A program made the translations under genes and the position numbers. Below are positions 45,775 through 57,330 of a stretch of 64,000 nucleotides of DNA, piece after piece (position 1 is the stretch's first letter; each line of letters starts with the position of its first letter). The stretch lies in the NCBI GenBank assembly GCA_034440575.1, contig JAOTOL010001392.1, positions 302,001-366,000 on the forward strand, read 5' to 3'. The notes below the pieces were generated by a model that saw nothing but the letters and a program-made list of their open reading frames with translations, did no database searches and was not told the DNA's origin. The stretch is from Imbricaverruca yamaguchii (lineage: Eukaryota > Arthropoda > Thecostraca > Neoverrucidae).

Positions 45775-46958
45775 CGGTCACGTGATCGTGTGTAGTCCGG
45801 TCACAACGGTCACGTAATCGTGTGTAGTCCGGTCACGTGGTCGTGTGTAGCCCGGTCACAACGGTCACGTGGCCGTGTGTAGCCCGGTCACAACGGTCAC
45901 GTGGCCGTGTGTAGCCCGGTCACAACGGTCACGTGGCCGTGTGTAGCCCGGTCACAACGGTCACGTGGCCGTGTGTAGCCCGGTCACAACGGTCACGTGG
46001 CCGTGTGTATCCCGGTCACAACGGTCACGTGGTCGTGTGTAGCCCGGTCACAACGGTCACGTGGCCGTGTGTAGCCCGGTCGCAACGGTTACGTGGTCGT
46101 GTGTAGCCCGGTCACAACGGTCACGTGGTCGTGTGTATCCCGGTCACAACGGTCACGTGGCCGTGTGTAGCCCGGTCACAACGGTCACGTGGCCGTGTGT
46201 AGCCCGGTCACAACGGTCGCGTGGTCGTGTGTAGCCCGTCACAACGGTCACGTGGTCGTGTGTAGCCCGGTCACAACGGTCACGTGGCCGTGTGTAGTCC
46301 GGTCACGACGGTCACGTGGCCGTGTGTAGCCCGGTCACAACGGTCACGTGGCCGTGTGTAGCCCGGTCGCAACGGTTACGTGGTCGTGTGTAGCCCGGTC
46401 ACAACGGTCACGTGGTCGTGTGTAGCCCGGTACGACGGTGTGTACCGGTCGTGTCGTGTGTAGCCCGGTCACAACAGTCACGTGGCCGTGTGTAGCCCGG
46501 TCACAACGGTCGCGTGGTCGTGTGTAGCCCGTCACAACGGTCACGTGGCCGTGTGTAGTCCGGTCGCAACGGTCACGTGGTCGTGTGTAGCCCGGTCACA
46601 ACGGTCACGTGGCCGTGTGTAGTCCGGTCACGACGGTCACGTGATCGTGTGTAGTCCGGTCACGACGGTCACGTGATCGTGTGTAGTCCGGTCACGTGGT
46701 CGTGTGTAGCCCGGTCACAACGGTCGCGTGGTCGTGTGTAGCCCGTCACAACGGTCACGTGGCCGTGTGTAGCCCGGTCGCAACGGTCACGTGGTCGTGT
46801 GTAGCCCGGTCACAACGGTCACGTGGCCGTGTGTAGTCCGGTCACGACGGTCACGTGATCGTGTGTAGTCCGGTCACGACGGTCACGTGATCGTGTGTAG
46901 TCCGGTCACGACGGTCACGTGATCGTGTGTAGTCCGGTCACGACGGTCACGTGGTCAT
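45775..46958. repeat. 32-bp minisatellite, about 37 copies, each with an E-box
   Basis: Units contain GGTCACGTGGCCGTGTGTAG followed by CCCGGTCACAAC. Nearly every unit carries CACGTG, often as GTCACGTG or the palindrome TCACGTGA. Variants (GTGGTCGTG, GTGATCGTG, GTAGTCCGG, one-base deletions GCCCGTCAC) occur in runs, showing block amplification. CACGTG binds bHLH-zip factors (Max/Myc, USF, MITF types). One irregular, partly deleted unit lies at about 46432-46460. Confidence 0.95.
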
Positions 46959-47649
46959 GCGCAGTTGCGACAAGGAGTTGCGCAGGCGGTGCTTCTGGTT
47001 GTCCGGATTGTACCCTAAAGTCACATGAATGTTATGCAAGGTGGAACATGTACAGCAAAGCTGAGGTTAGAAAACACGTCAAGCGGTGATGGAACACATT
47101 ATATAATCGGTGGCTCGTGCCCCTCCCCGACGATTTGCACCCGTAGTCATAAGGCCGTTTGAAAGTTTGGAACTGTTTGAGCCCCCAATGACGTCGGCGA
47201 AAATTTCCGCGTCTGGTAAGAAGCTACCAGGTTGTCTTAGCGTCATGTTATAGACATTCGATGGAAATTTCCGGCATAAAAATCTCAACCTGTGGGAGCT
47301 AGGTTCTCTCAAAACACAGCACGTGCTCATGAAATCACAATTGTATTCATCCCAACCAGTTGACCATGAAACATTACTTGGTCTCTCATTTGGGTACCAG
47401 GTGGCAACTGGTGGCTGCATATGTTTCTCTCAAAATAACCATGACAATTTTCACCCCACGAGAAAAATAATCTGGAGAAAAATAATCGGGATTAACTCCT
47501 GAAAATTATCTGCTGGTGACGCCAGCCGACTGGTCGGAAGGACACACTCTGACCTCTGACGTCACCTGATTCGTCGGGTAGACATATTCTGACTTTAGCT
47601 GACTGGTCGGAGGGATGTGCTCTGATCTCTGACGTTAACTAACTGGTTA
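46959..47649. other. noncoding; degenerate 50-bp repeats at about 47520-47650
   Basis: Three copies of a CTGACTGGTCGGAGG-CTCTGA-CTCTGACGT type unit. A 113-codon minus frame at 47079-47420 has no recognisable motif. Confidence 0.4.
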
Positions 47650-49640
47650 GGAGGATACACTCCGACCTCTGATGTCGGCTGACTTGACCGACCTCGACGT
47701 GACTGACCGCCACCACCGGGACCGCTCCTCGGACGCCAGAGAGGTCAGAGTGTGTCCGCGGCCGATGCCGGCAGAATCAGCTGACTGTTGCGGCTCAGGT
47801 GGCTTGCTCCGGACGTCAGCTGACTGACGAGAGAGTTGGCCGACTGGCACCGACAGCCGGCCGGGCAGGCCAGGCCAGGGGCCGGGCAGGCCGGTGTTTA
47901 TTCAGAGCCGGCCGCGCTCCCGGCGCACCCACGGACAGCTGGCGCACCTTTGTCTTCGTCACGTCCGCGTCGGCGCCGCCGACACACGACTTCATCGGGC
48001 AAAATTATAACTGGCACCGGTGTAGGCCGCCACCTGGTCGGCGATGGGCGGCCGACGCGCCGCCTACTAATGATTGTGTAACTCGACCGGCCAGCGACGC
48101 GCGTCTCGATTTTTCACATTCGCGGCGGCGTTTTCGACCGGTGGTGATGAGTTATGCCGGACAAAGTGCCGCCCACGTCAACTGGCGGTGATTGATGGCG
48201 ACGCAGACGCAAAGTTCGACACCGGTCACCGCGTCCGCGTCCGCTGGTGCTGGAGTGCTGGTGTTCATCGGTGTAGCCGGTGCAGCTGGCTTGAGCCGGG
48301 TCGCACGGCGCTTATTATCAGCTCGGCTACACCCTTCATTACGGCCGCGATGATCGAGCCGCGCTCCGCCTCTCGTCTTGTTTTCAAACCTTTGTGTCGG
48401 TCTTGCAGGCGGTGACTGCGTGTGCGCCTCGACCCGCGCTCAGCTCCAGACTCGCACTTGTGTGCGTGGCCACTGTCCACTGGCCACTGTCCACTGGCCA
48501 CTGCATAACTGTCTAGACACCGGCACACGCACGCTGGTGTCCAAGCGCCGAGACACCAATGTTCTGGTCGAGTTCGGGTGCGGATTCGTCGCGGCCGGAG
48601 TTGGGGACGGCCGAGTTGAAAGGCGGGCGGGCGGCTGCCTGTGCCTCCGGCGACACACAATGCGACGTCCAGTGTCGCATTGCGGCGCCCACGAGTAGGT
48701 CCCGTCGACCAACTTTCTAATGAACCCGTGCCTCGTTCGGAAATTGTGCATAAAATCACAATAACGCGTAAATTACTTTGAGAGTACAGATTTATGTCGG
48801 CCGCCGAAATCGTTCGGCTTTAATCGCGCTTTATCTCGGGTAAAAACTACACCATTCATGATGAACACATCCCATCGCTTACGTTCGGTCCACCCACCGA
48901 TAAGTCTGCGGCACCACTATCATAAACAAGCCGGGTCCGGTCAGCCGCCGACCGGTGCCGCCGACGGGCCGACGTTCTCACGAGCACGTTTCCTGGAGAG
49001 CGGCCCGCGGACCGCGCAATGGTGGCGCATTCGCATACAATAACTCGGCGAACGATCTCCCGTGCAAAAGATAGCCGATAACTCAGCCGGCAGATGCCAA
49101 TAAGCGGCGCGAGATCGAGCGCGCGCGCGCGCTGATTCATTCGGGCACCTCTGGTCGGACGCGCGGACCTGGGAGCGGGCGGCATTATGTCGGTTATGGA
49201 TGGACGTGAAATAGAGTGATTGTGCTGTCGGCCGCAGGGCATCCTGGTCAGTGGTCAGTCGAGCGGAGCGCATATTGACCGCGCGCGGCGCCGCGTCGTC
49301 ACCGAGAGCGGCGCTGCTCGTCGGATGGGCTTCACTCGACCAACGACGGCCGTTGGACGGCGCCTGCCGCGAACGTGTCGCCACTTGGCTTCCAGTCGGT
49401 GTCGCCGCCGCCGCATCTGCGCCAGTGCCCGGGAATGTCCACCCGCGGGCTGGACAGAGGTGATCTGCTCGTCGATCCTCAGCTGGCCAAGCTCGGGGCA
49501 GAAGAAACGCGTCAGCTAGCCACCTGGACGGGCAGCGTGGTCAGCCACCTTGGTCCCGTGGCGCACAGTCTGCGGGAACAGGCCGTGTGATGCTGGGCAC
49601 ATAATAGGGACCCTGGACCGGCCGGTCCGCCTCCACTCCG
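47650..49640. other. largest GC-rich island; no gene supported
   Basis: About 2 kb of CpG-rich DNA with embedded AT-rich islets (48745-48850: AATAACGCGTAAATTA, TTTAATCGCGCTTTAT; 49040-49100). Small tandem repeat TGTCCACTGGCCAC at about 48470. Open frames up to 164 codons on both strands overlap one another and lack motifs. It might be a CpG island with a promoter or regulatory role. Confidence 0.35.
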
Positions 49641-49726
49641 GGGAAAACTGAACTTCGATCTCCATTCTTTTTTTTAGCGCACGTGTGGGGACTGGGAAAG
49701 TTTCGGGAATGGGTGGGTGGATGTGG

Positions 49727-50455
49727 CTGTGTAGGCTCCGGCCTCGGGAGCGGGTGGATGAGGCTGTGGAGGCTCCGGCCTCGGGAGCGGGTGGATGAGG
49801 CTGTGGAGGCTCCGGCCTCGGGAGCGGGTGGATGAGGCTGTGGAGGCTCCGGCCTCGGGAGCGGGTGGATGAGGCTGTGGAGGCTCCGGCCTCGGGAGCG
49901 GGTGGATGAGGCTGTGGAGGCTCCGGCCTCGGGAGCGGGTGGATGAGGCTGTGGAGGATCCGGCCTCGGGAGCGGGTGGATAAGGCTGTGGAGGCTCCGG
50001 CCTCGGGAGCGGGTGGATGAGGCTGTGGAGGCTCCGGCCTCGGGAGCGGGTGGATGAGGCTGTGGAGGCTCCGGCCTCGGGAGCGGGTGGATGAGGCTGT
50101 GGAGGCTCCGGCCTCGGGAGCGGGTGGATGAGGCTGTGGAGGCTCCGGCCTCGGGAGCGGGTGGATGTGGCTGTGGAGGCTCCGGCCTCGGGAGCGGGTG
50201 GATGAGGCTGTGGAGGCTCCGGCCTCGGGAGCGGGTGGATGAGGCTGTGGAGGCTCCGGCCTCGGGAGCGGGTGGATGAGGCTGTGGAGGCTCCGGCCTC
50301 GGGAGCGGGTGGATGAGGCAGTGGAGGCTCCGGCCTCGGGAGCGGGTGGATGAGGCTGTGGGGGCTCCGGCCTCGGGAGCGGGTGGATGAGGCTGTGGAG
50401 GATCCGGCCTCGGGAGCGGGTGGATGAGGCTGTTGAGACTCCGATTTCGGGAGCG
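49727..50455. repeat. 37-bp minisatellite, about 20 copies
   Basis: Unit GGCTCCGGCCTCGGGAGC followed by GGGTGGATGAGGCTGTGGA. Units are almost identical in the middle and diverge at the right edge (50420-50500). 37 is not a multiple of three, yet all three minus frames stay open for 300 codons or more. Confidence 0.95.
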
Positions 50456-50639
50456 GTGGATGAGGCTGTTGACGCCTCGGTTTCGGGAGTGGATTGATGA
50501 GGTTGTAGAGACAACCATCTACGCAACAACCCTTTCTGCCACTCCTCTCCCTGCTGGTGACACCCCTGCTGAGAATACTCATTGAAATTGAATAAACTGT
50601 TGATCATTGCCGTTAAAATGAGCCCTCCAGATCCGAATG

Positions 50640-50945
50640 TACGAGTTCCAGGTGGCCCACAACGTAAGTTTGAGTCGCGTGTAATTTATAACGCAAGCGT
50701 GAGTTCTGGGCGACCCGTAGCATACGTGTAAATTCTGTGTGACTCCTAGCGTAAGTGTAGGTCCCATGTACCTCGTACCTTAAGTGTGAGTCCTGTATGA
50801 CCCGCAAGATAAGTGTGGGTCCCTTGTAACTTGCAACGTAGATGTAAGTCCCGTGTGAATCGTGAGGTAAAGATTATTTATGTGTGAGTTGGAACATAAG
50901 TGTGAGTTCCTGGTAGCTCGTAACGTACGTGTGAGAATATGTATA
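50640..50945. repeat. degenerate repeat of about 34-bp units
   Basis: About eight diverged units around GTGTGAGTCCTGTNTGACCC and CGTAAGTGTGAGT. Confidence 0.6.
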
Positions 50946-51334
50946 TATGAAATATTTGAACTCAGTGCGCGGGATGAATACTATTTGAGATGATCCATGT
51001 TTCTGCATTTCTGCAATTTCTGCATACAGCAATGATCTGAGATGGGATTGTCCGTCCCATGCATGATCATATTCACACCTATGGTATCCACATAATAATG
51101 TACAATGGATGAGCTTTACAAAAAATATTATGGCTAGTTATGTCACTTAGTTAAATCCTGGACACTTCCCTGTCATAACTTAGTTAGTGTGCCGGCTGTG
51201 GCAAATTCGGCTGTCGGTATTGCATCTGCAGCATCCACTGTGACACCCTCAGCACCAGCACTCTCTCTTAAACTGCATCATTTATTTATACATAGCAGCA
51301 CAACACATCATCTAACTATTTTTTAAAAATTGAA
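50946..51334. other. no feature seen
   Basis: AT-rich unique sequence. Confidence 0.4.
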
Positions 51335-51745
51335 TTGAATCCAATTCGCATCATCTGTGGTATCACAGCAATAGCAGCTTACATGGTTGCCTGTAATCGG
51401 ATCCGCAAAGCTCAACTTCCGTGCGAAACAATAAACGGCTGGATCGTAATATCCCAAAATTTTGTCTTCACAGTTCAATATGCAGAAATTGGCTCCGTTG
51501 GTTTAATGCGGGGTATTAGGAGTGCATTATGCACGGGAGTGCCGCCTGGAGAGGATGTTCGGGCCAAGGGTTCACGCATAACTATTGGTGCTGACGAACT
51601 GACGGAAGAATGGCTTCGGCTGTCCCTTCCCTTTCACAGAATCTTCATTCCCAAACGTTCTGACTTGTTGTATGCTTCTCGGAAGAACAAACGTGCCGAG
51701 AAAATGCGGGAGCCTTCAATACTACGTATTCTCAAGTTCTTTTGA
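51335..51745 (+). CDS. unrecognised 136-codon open frame
   Basis: Begins MNPIRIICGITAIAAYMVAC, a short hydrophobic helix, then a mixed region and a basic C-terminus (PKRSDLLYASRKNKRAEK). No family recognised. It lies just past the 3' end of the I-type LINE on the other strand. It could be a fragment of a mobile element. Confidence 0.25.
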   Translation: MNPIRIICGITAIAAYMVACNRIRKAQLPCETINGWIVISQNFVFTVQYAEIGSVGLMRGIRSALCTGVPPGEDVRAKGSRITIGADELTEEWLRLSLPFHRIFIPKRSDLLYASRKNKRAEKMREPSILRILKFF

Positions 51746-52129
51746 GCGTTTGCATTTTTCATCTCTGAAGCTTCACTCGATTTTGGTTTTATTTTATTAC
51801 GGTGAGCACTTCGGCCATTTCGTGCTATGAACACAAGGAATAAGAAAGATTATATCATGGAAGTCAATTTATATGTCCTGAAGCAAGTTGGATTTCCTGA
51901 GAAAATTGAAAAGTAGATTGATGAGAAACGGGTATTTATCTCCTAATAGTGTAGGCAAAGAAAATGGGACGTTGTGTGTACGCCAGTAGTTTGTACGTGT
52001 TTTCCGATGGTCATGGTAGTGTTGACAGTGTAGAAGAATATGTGAAACTGAAAGATGAATACTGCATGATAGGCATGAAGGTCGAGGTGAAGCAGTATAA
52101 ATATATCAGTGGGTGAGAAAAGTATGACC

Positions 52130-55100
52130 TATGCGGCGCCGAGATAAGACTTTTTCTTCTTGTCTGTTTTCTGATATGATGTGGTCCAGTTATCAATGAC
52201 AGGTTTGATTAAACGTAATTGTGTGGGGCTCGTAGTTTCAGTCCATTGTTTGTTCCAAAATTGTCGGATGCTCTGTTTTATCGTTGATTTAATGGCTTCG
52301 AAATGTTGTAGAATTTCTATTATGTTTGGAAGTAGTAGTGATGATTTAGATGAATGATCTGCTTGGTCGTTCCCTGGGATGCCGCAGTGACTAGGCACCC
52401 ACAGGAAATGGACATTGATGCCCATGAAATGGAGTGTTTCTAGTGTGTTTTAAATGAAAAGATGGAAATGGTGTGAAAAGAAAAGTGAAGAAAGTGATTG
52501 AAGGACCGATTTAGAGTCGGAACAAATGACAACACTGCGCATGGGGTGACAAATTGAACGGTTGCGGACATAGCTAAGGGCAATGAGGATGGCGTGCAAT
52601 TCGGCGATGAAAATGGAGGTCCGCTGGGCAAGCGATGCTGTTTTGTGTGCGTCCCTGAAACGATGGCATTTCCTGTGTAATTTGTGTCTTTAGATCCATC
52701 GGTAAAAACAAAAGGAACGTGACGATATCGAGAACGAAACTGGTGGAATTTTTGTTTGACATATTCTGGACAAAGCTGTGATTTTGGAGTGGTGGTGAGA
52801 TATAAAGTGTGTCGTTCGGTCATCTGCCACGGTGGTGTAGTTGGCGGAGGAAGAGCAATAATATGTGGGATGTTGTAGTGGAGTTGTGTAGAATATGTTT
52901 TGATGCGTGAAGCTATTGTAAGACCGGTTCGCTTTTCCGCGGGACCTAAATATTCGTGGTGTAGATTTTGGAGAATTTGTAAAAATGCATGTGTGATGTG
53001 GTGTTCTTTGAATTGAATTTTTGCGGCATAGTGAAATGTTAGTTCCATTCTTCGGAGAGCTAATGGTAGAATTACTCATTCAGTTTGTAGAGAAGTGATG
53101 GGGGATGTGGTCATTGCACCGAGTGCTATGCGGATAAATTTATTTTGTAATGTGTCCAAAATTTGTAAAGCGGAGGTACTGCCACCTGCGCAAACTACGG
53201 AACCATATTCTATGATGGGAAGAACCAATGATTTGTGCAGTTGCAAAAGTGTGTGGCGATCGGATCCGAATGACGTAGATTTAATGCAGCGAAATAAATT
53301 GAGTCTGTGGAAACATCTGGCCAGGACGTGTTTCATGTGTTTATGCATGGAAAGCCTACGATCAAAAATAATGCCGAGAAATATTAACGAATTTACGAAA
53401 GGTATGTCAGTATTTCCGAGGTGATGTGGTGTTCCTGGATGTGGCCTTGGAGGCGATTTGCTGAATATCATGGTGGCAGATTTTGGAGGCGAAAATGTGA
53501 AACCGTATTTGATGGGCCATTGGTGTATGCGGTCAAGTGCGTTTTGGAGTCGAAATAGGCAATGTTCTTTATTTTCATCTGTGCACCAAATTGCGCTGTC
53601 ATCTGCGAAAAGAGATCGTGATATCTGAGGTGGAATGTCGGTGAAAATATCGTGAATGATGATATTAAACAAGACTGGTGATAAACAGCTTCCCTGTGGT
53701 AATCCATTTTTCATGAAGTGTAAATTTGAAATCGCTGATCTGCACCGGAGATGGAAATGACGGGAACCAGTAAAAAATCCTATCAAATAATGCGCTAAAT
53801 TCCCTCTGACGCCGATGTGAAGAAGTTTCGAGGTTAATGCGAGTTTGTGTACCATGTCATATGCTTTGCTAATGTCTAAAAATACTGCGATGGTGTGTTG
53901 ATGTTTCTTATAGCCAAGGCGTATGTCTGTTTCTAATGAGGTGATCTATTGTGCAGTGTCCATGAGGTGATCTATTGTGCAGTGTCCATGATGAAAGCCG
54001 CATTGAATTGGAGATGAAAGAGAATGTGTTTCTAAATACCAGGTCAGTATTTTATAATCATACGTTCGAAAGGTTTTCTTAGGCAACTGGTGAGAACGAT
54101 GGGTCGAAAATTGTTGGGGTTGCTGTGATCTTTGCCAGGTTTTGGTATGGGAATGATGGTGGCCTCTTTCCAAGATTCAGGAAACATGTGACCTGACCAT
54201 AATGAATTAAATGTTTGTAAGATGGAGGGTTTCGTGTCGTCGGATAAATGTCTGAAAAAGGAATAATGTAAATTATCTGGCCCTACTGAAGTATCACCGG
54301 CGGAAGAAATTACTGTGTCTAATTATGAAAGTTGAAAAGGGGTATTGTATGTTTCAGTGTTGTCCGAATTGAATTGTGCTAATTCGGTGTGAAAAGTGTG
54401 CTGAGCATGTTGTAAATTGTGGATCATGGTGTCTCCTAATGTGTTTACTATTGTTTGTGCGTCGGTAATTGTGGTGTTTTGGATTTTGAGGGCCGGGAGT
54501 GATTTGAATTGGGTGCGTCCAGACAGCCGTCGGATTAACTGCCAATTTTTTTGCTTAGAGGCGTTTCAGATGTGAGTTGTTGCAAATATGTGTTCCATGA
54601 ACGGCGCCTAGCCTCGCGAATGATGCGGCGGGTTCGAGTTCGTTCCTGGTTTCGGTGAAGTAAATCGTGTGAATCGGGATGTCTAAGATATTTTCTAAAT
54701 GCTCGTTTTCTAATTGCGATGGCCTGTGCTACTTCGGGGCACCACCAAGGTACTGGTGTTCTCTTTACGAATGGTTTTGTGAGTGGAATAGTGATGGAAG
54801 CTGCTTCGAAAAGTGTTTTTGCAATGTGGTTGATGTTTTCGACGGGAGAAATGTTGGGGTTGTATTGAGTGTGTGAAAGTTCCTGAAATGTTGTCCAATC
54901 AGCCTTCGAAATTTTCCAGCGCGGAATAAAACTGGGTGTGGTATCGGTTGCTGTTGAAAATGTGGCGGTTAATTTGGTGGGGTAGTGGTCGCAATCATGA
55001 ATGTCAGTGTCCACGGTCCAGTCGAACTCATTGGCCAGTGTCGGAGAGCATATTGATAAGTCAATAGCTGTTTGTGTATTATGTCCAAGATGGAAAAAGT

Positions 55101-55784
55101 TGGTTCTCCGGTGTTAAGTAGTACTAAATTATGTCGGTCTAAAATTTGTTCAATGATATGGCCTCGAGTGTCTCCATGTGTCCGTGCTTGATCCCAGGCT
55201 GGACTATGTGAATCGAAGTCTCAGTGTAATATGAATGGGTTCCTGAAATGTGTTATAAGGTGTTCTAATTGTGTCAAAATACTTGTATTGTCTGTGTGTG
55301 GGGGAATATAAATGGAGCATACATCTATGTTCCTACCATGTAAACGTAAAGTACAAGCTACTGCTTGCAAAGGTGAATTAAGTGTAATTTGTGTATGCGT
55401 AAAATCATTGTTGCTGTAAAGTGCTGTACCGCCACTGCGATGAGGTCCACTGACGACGTCCTGACGGTACAGCGAGTAATTTGAAAGATTAAAGTTGTAT
55501 GTATCATTAAGCAAAAACAATGTTTCTTGTAGTGCTATGAGAAAAGGTGTGAGAATACTGACAAATGCTTTCATTTCAGCCCATTTTGAAATCCAACTAC
55601 GACAATTCCATTGTAACAATGTAGACATGGGAAAGGAAGTGTTAATGTTTGTCAGCACCTTTCGGTGCTTGTCGGAGCCAGGAGTGTAATTCTGGTGGGC
55701 ACGTGTGTAAGGTGCTGACAGCGGCGGTGGCGACGGCGGCCCTGCTGGATCCGTCCGACCGACCGGTGACTTTGGCATGGTCAC
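52130..55784 (-). pseudogene. I-type LINE ORF2: endonuclease, RT, RNase H
   Basis: Open pieces in order. 55784-55221: endonuclease with LLQWNCRSW, the LQET catalytic box and SGGTALY; it stops at a TGA just before DFDSHSPAWD, and the reading continues beyond. 55014-54535: linker rich in Arg. 53855-53076: RT with NGLPQGSCLSPVLFN and the catalytic FADD. 53048-52440: start of RNase H (FTDGSK). 52425-52129: end of RNase H (WVPSHCGIPGNDQAD). At least five breaks separate them. The protein would act in the nucleus in target-primed reverse transcription. Confidence 0.85.
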
Positions 55785-55793
55785 GGCGGTCGG

Positions 55794-57211
55794 TTACTTC
55801 CTCGGAGGAATAAATGCCCGCCGGCTTGGAGTCGCTCGTGTCACGTGGGTGGCTGCCGGCGCTGGACGCGCAGGCCTCGATCGGCGGCCTGATGGGGAAC
55901 GTGGCTTTCCTCCCGCAGCCGAGTGGCTGCGGGGCCTTGAGGAATTTGTTTGTGTGTGCGAAGTTGAAGTGGTCTTTGTGTTGAGAGCCAGGGTGGTTTG
56001 TGTGGTTGTGGTAAATGGTGTAAGTTTCTCAAGTGGAGCTAAGGCAGGAATGATGTCGGTTTGTATCGAACAAGAGGTGGTTTTCACGCGGGGAGTGGGG
56101 GGAGCAATGGCGGCGGCCTGTGCGTACGATTTTGTGGACGGCAAGGTGGCCTCGACAGACCGTCTGGCCTGGGGATAGGACACCCCGGTTGCAGATTTTA
56201 CTGCGCAGACTTCCTTCTCCTTACGCCAGACTGGGCAGAGGGATGATGTGGTCAGGTGATCGAAGGTGTTACAGTTCAGGCAGTGGGTTGGTTTGGAGCA
56301 GTTGGATTCGGGATGGGGTGGTTCACCGCACTTGGAGCATCGGGCTGGTTGGCGACATGTTTTGTTGCCATGGCCAAAGCGCTGGCAGTTAAAACAGCGG
56401 AGAGGATTGGGAATATATACTCGGACTTGGAATCATAGGTATCCGGCGAGGAGGGTCTTGGGAAGAGTAGTAGAATTGGGGAGGACAAGGAGGCTCGTAT
56501 CACGTTTCTGACCGTCTTTGAAGGATGTGATGCGGCGGACATGGGTCACCCCCTCCGGCCTAAGCTCCGCTTGAATATCTGCCTCAGACATGAAGCGGAG
56601 CTCCGGCGCGAAGATGGTGCGCTTGGTGGTATTGCGGTTAGAATGGAGGGAAATAGTGACGGATTTACCACAAAATGTGGTGATGCGGAGGAGGGCTTTG
56701 GTCTGGGCTCTGGTTTGGGTTTCTATGACGAGGGTTCCGTTGGCAAGGGCTTCGATGTGAGGATTGGCTAAGGAGCATATGGCGAGGAGTTGCTTCGTCG
56801 GCCAGAAAACGTTGATACGGCGGAAGGAAACGGTTTCTTCGACAGGCTTGACTACTGTGTAAGATACAGCACTGTCGAGGTAGGGTTCGTGGGTTCGATG
56901 GGTTCAGGTGGAGAGGGAGTGGTCTGGTTCGAGCAAGGGTGAGCGGAGTGTAGAGTAATGGTATGGTCCGGATTGAGAGGCGAGGTCATGGTCTTAGGAC
57001 GAGCAGGGGTCGGTGATGCGCAGAGAGCTTCCATGGCGTCATCCAGGGGAAGAGTACGGCGCGGGTCATCAAGGGTCTGATCGAGTGAGGGAGCACCAGG
57101 GGCCAAGTCCGTATTCGCGCGTTGGTCGGGTGTGGTCAAAGGTGGGAATTCGGAGTCGGAGTCCGTCGGCGAGCATGGGTCATGGTCCTTCTTGCTCTTT
57201 TTTCCCATCAC
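55794..57211 (-). pseudogene. I-type LINE ORF1 (nucleic-acid-binding, zinc knuckles)
   Basis: Starts MMGKKSKKDHDPCSPTDSDS at 57211; the first frame ends at 56852 and later parts use another frame. Three zinc knuckles are read in one frame at about 56233-56396: CFNCQRFGHGNKTC (C-x2-C-x4-H-x4-C), a second C-x2-C-x4-H-x4-C, and a C-x2-C-x4-H-x6-C. A TGA at 56433-56435 stands where TGG (Trp) is likely, shortly before the knuckles. The C-terminal tail is Pro/Ser/Thr-rich and basic. ORF1 proteins coat LINE RNA. Confidence 0.8.
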
Positions 57212-57301
57212 GGGGAAAGAACCTTACCGAACCTAACCAAACCAAGATCTAAATATACACGAAGAAAAAATGGAACGGAAATGGAACAAAGACGAAAATC
57301 G

Positions 57302-57327
57302 AGTGGGGTGACGGGTGTCACCCCACT
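57302..57327. promoter_or_regulatory. perfect hairpin in the LINE 5' leader
   Basis: AGTGGGGTGAC, loop GGGT, GTCACCCCACT: 11 paired bases, GC-rich, 91 nt before the ORF1 ATG. It could matter for RNA structure or be chance. Confidence 0.45.
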
Positions 57328-57330
57328 AGA

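Larger units (their letters stand above)
51950..57330 (-). mobile_element. I-type non-LTR retrotransposon, two ORFs, decayed
   Basis: On the minus strand from about 57330: a 5' leader with a perfect hairpin, ORF1 (57211 to 55794), ORF2 (about 55784 to 52130) and a 3' part to about 51950. The set gag-like zinc knuckles, AP-type endonuclease, RT and RNase H is the layout of the I group of LINEs. Stops, frameshifts and a 26-bp tandem duplication (about 53941-53990, ATGAGGTGATCTATTGTGC) show it is dead. The exact 3' end and target duplications were not found. Confidence 0.85.

Noticed and set aside
45775..46958. Possible CRISPR array
   Set aside because: Units are contiguous 32-bp repeats without distinct spacers, and the window is eukaryotic.
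49516..50607. Three minus-strand frames of 302-363 codons rich in Pro, Arg, Ser
   Set aside because: All cross the 37-bp minisatellite and cycle through the same unit in different frames.
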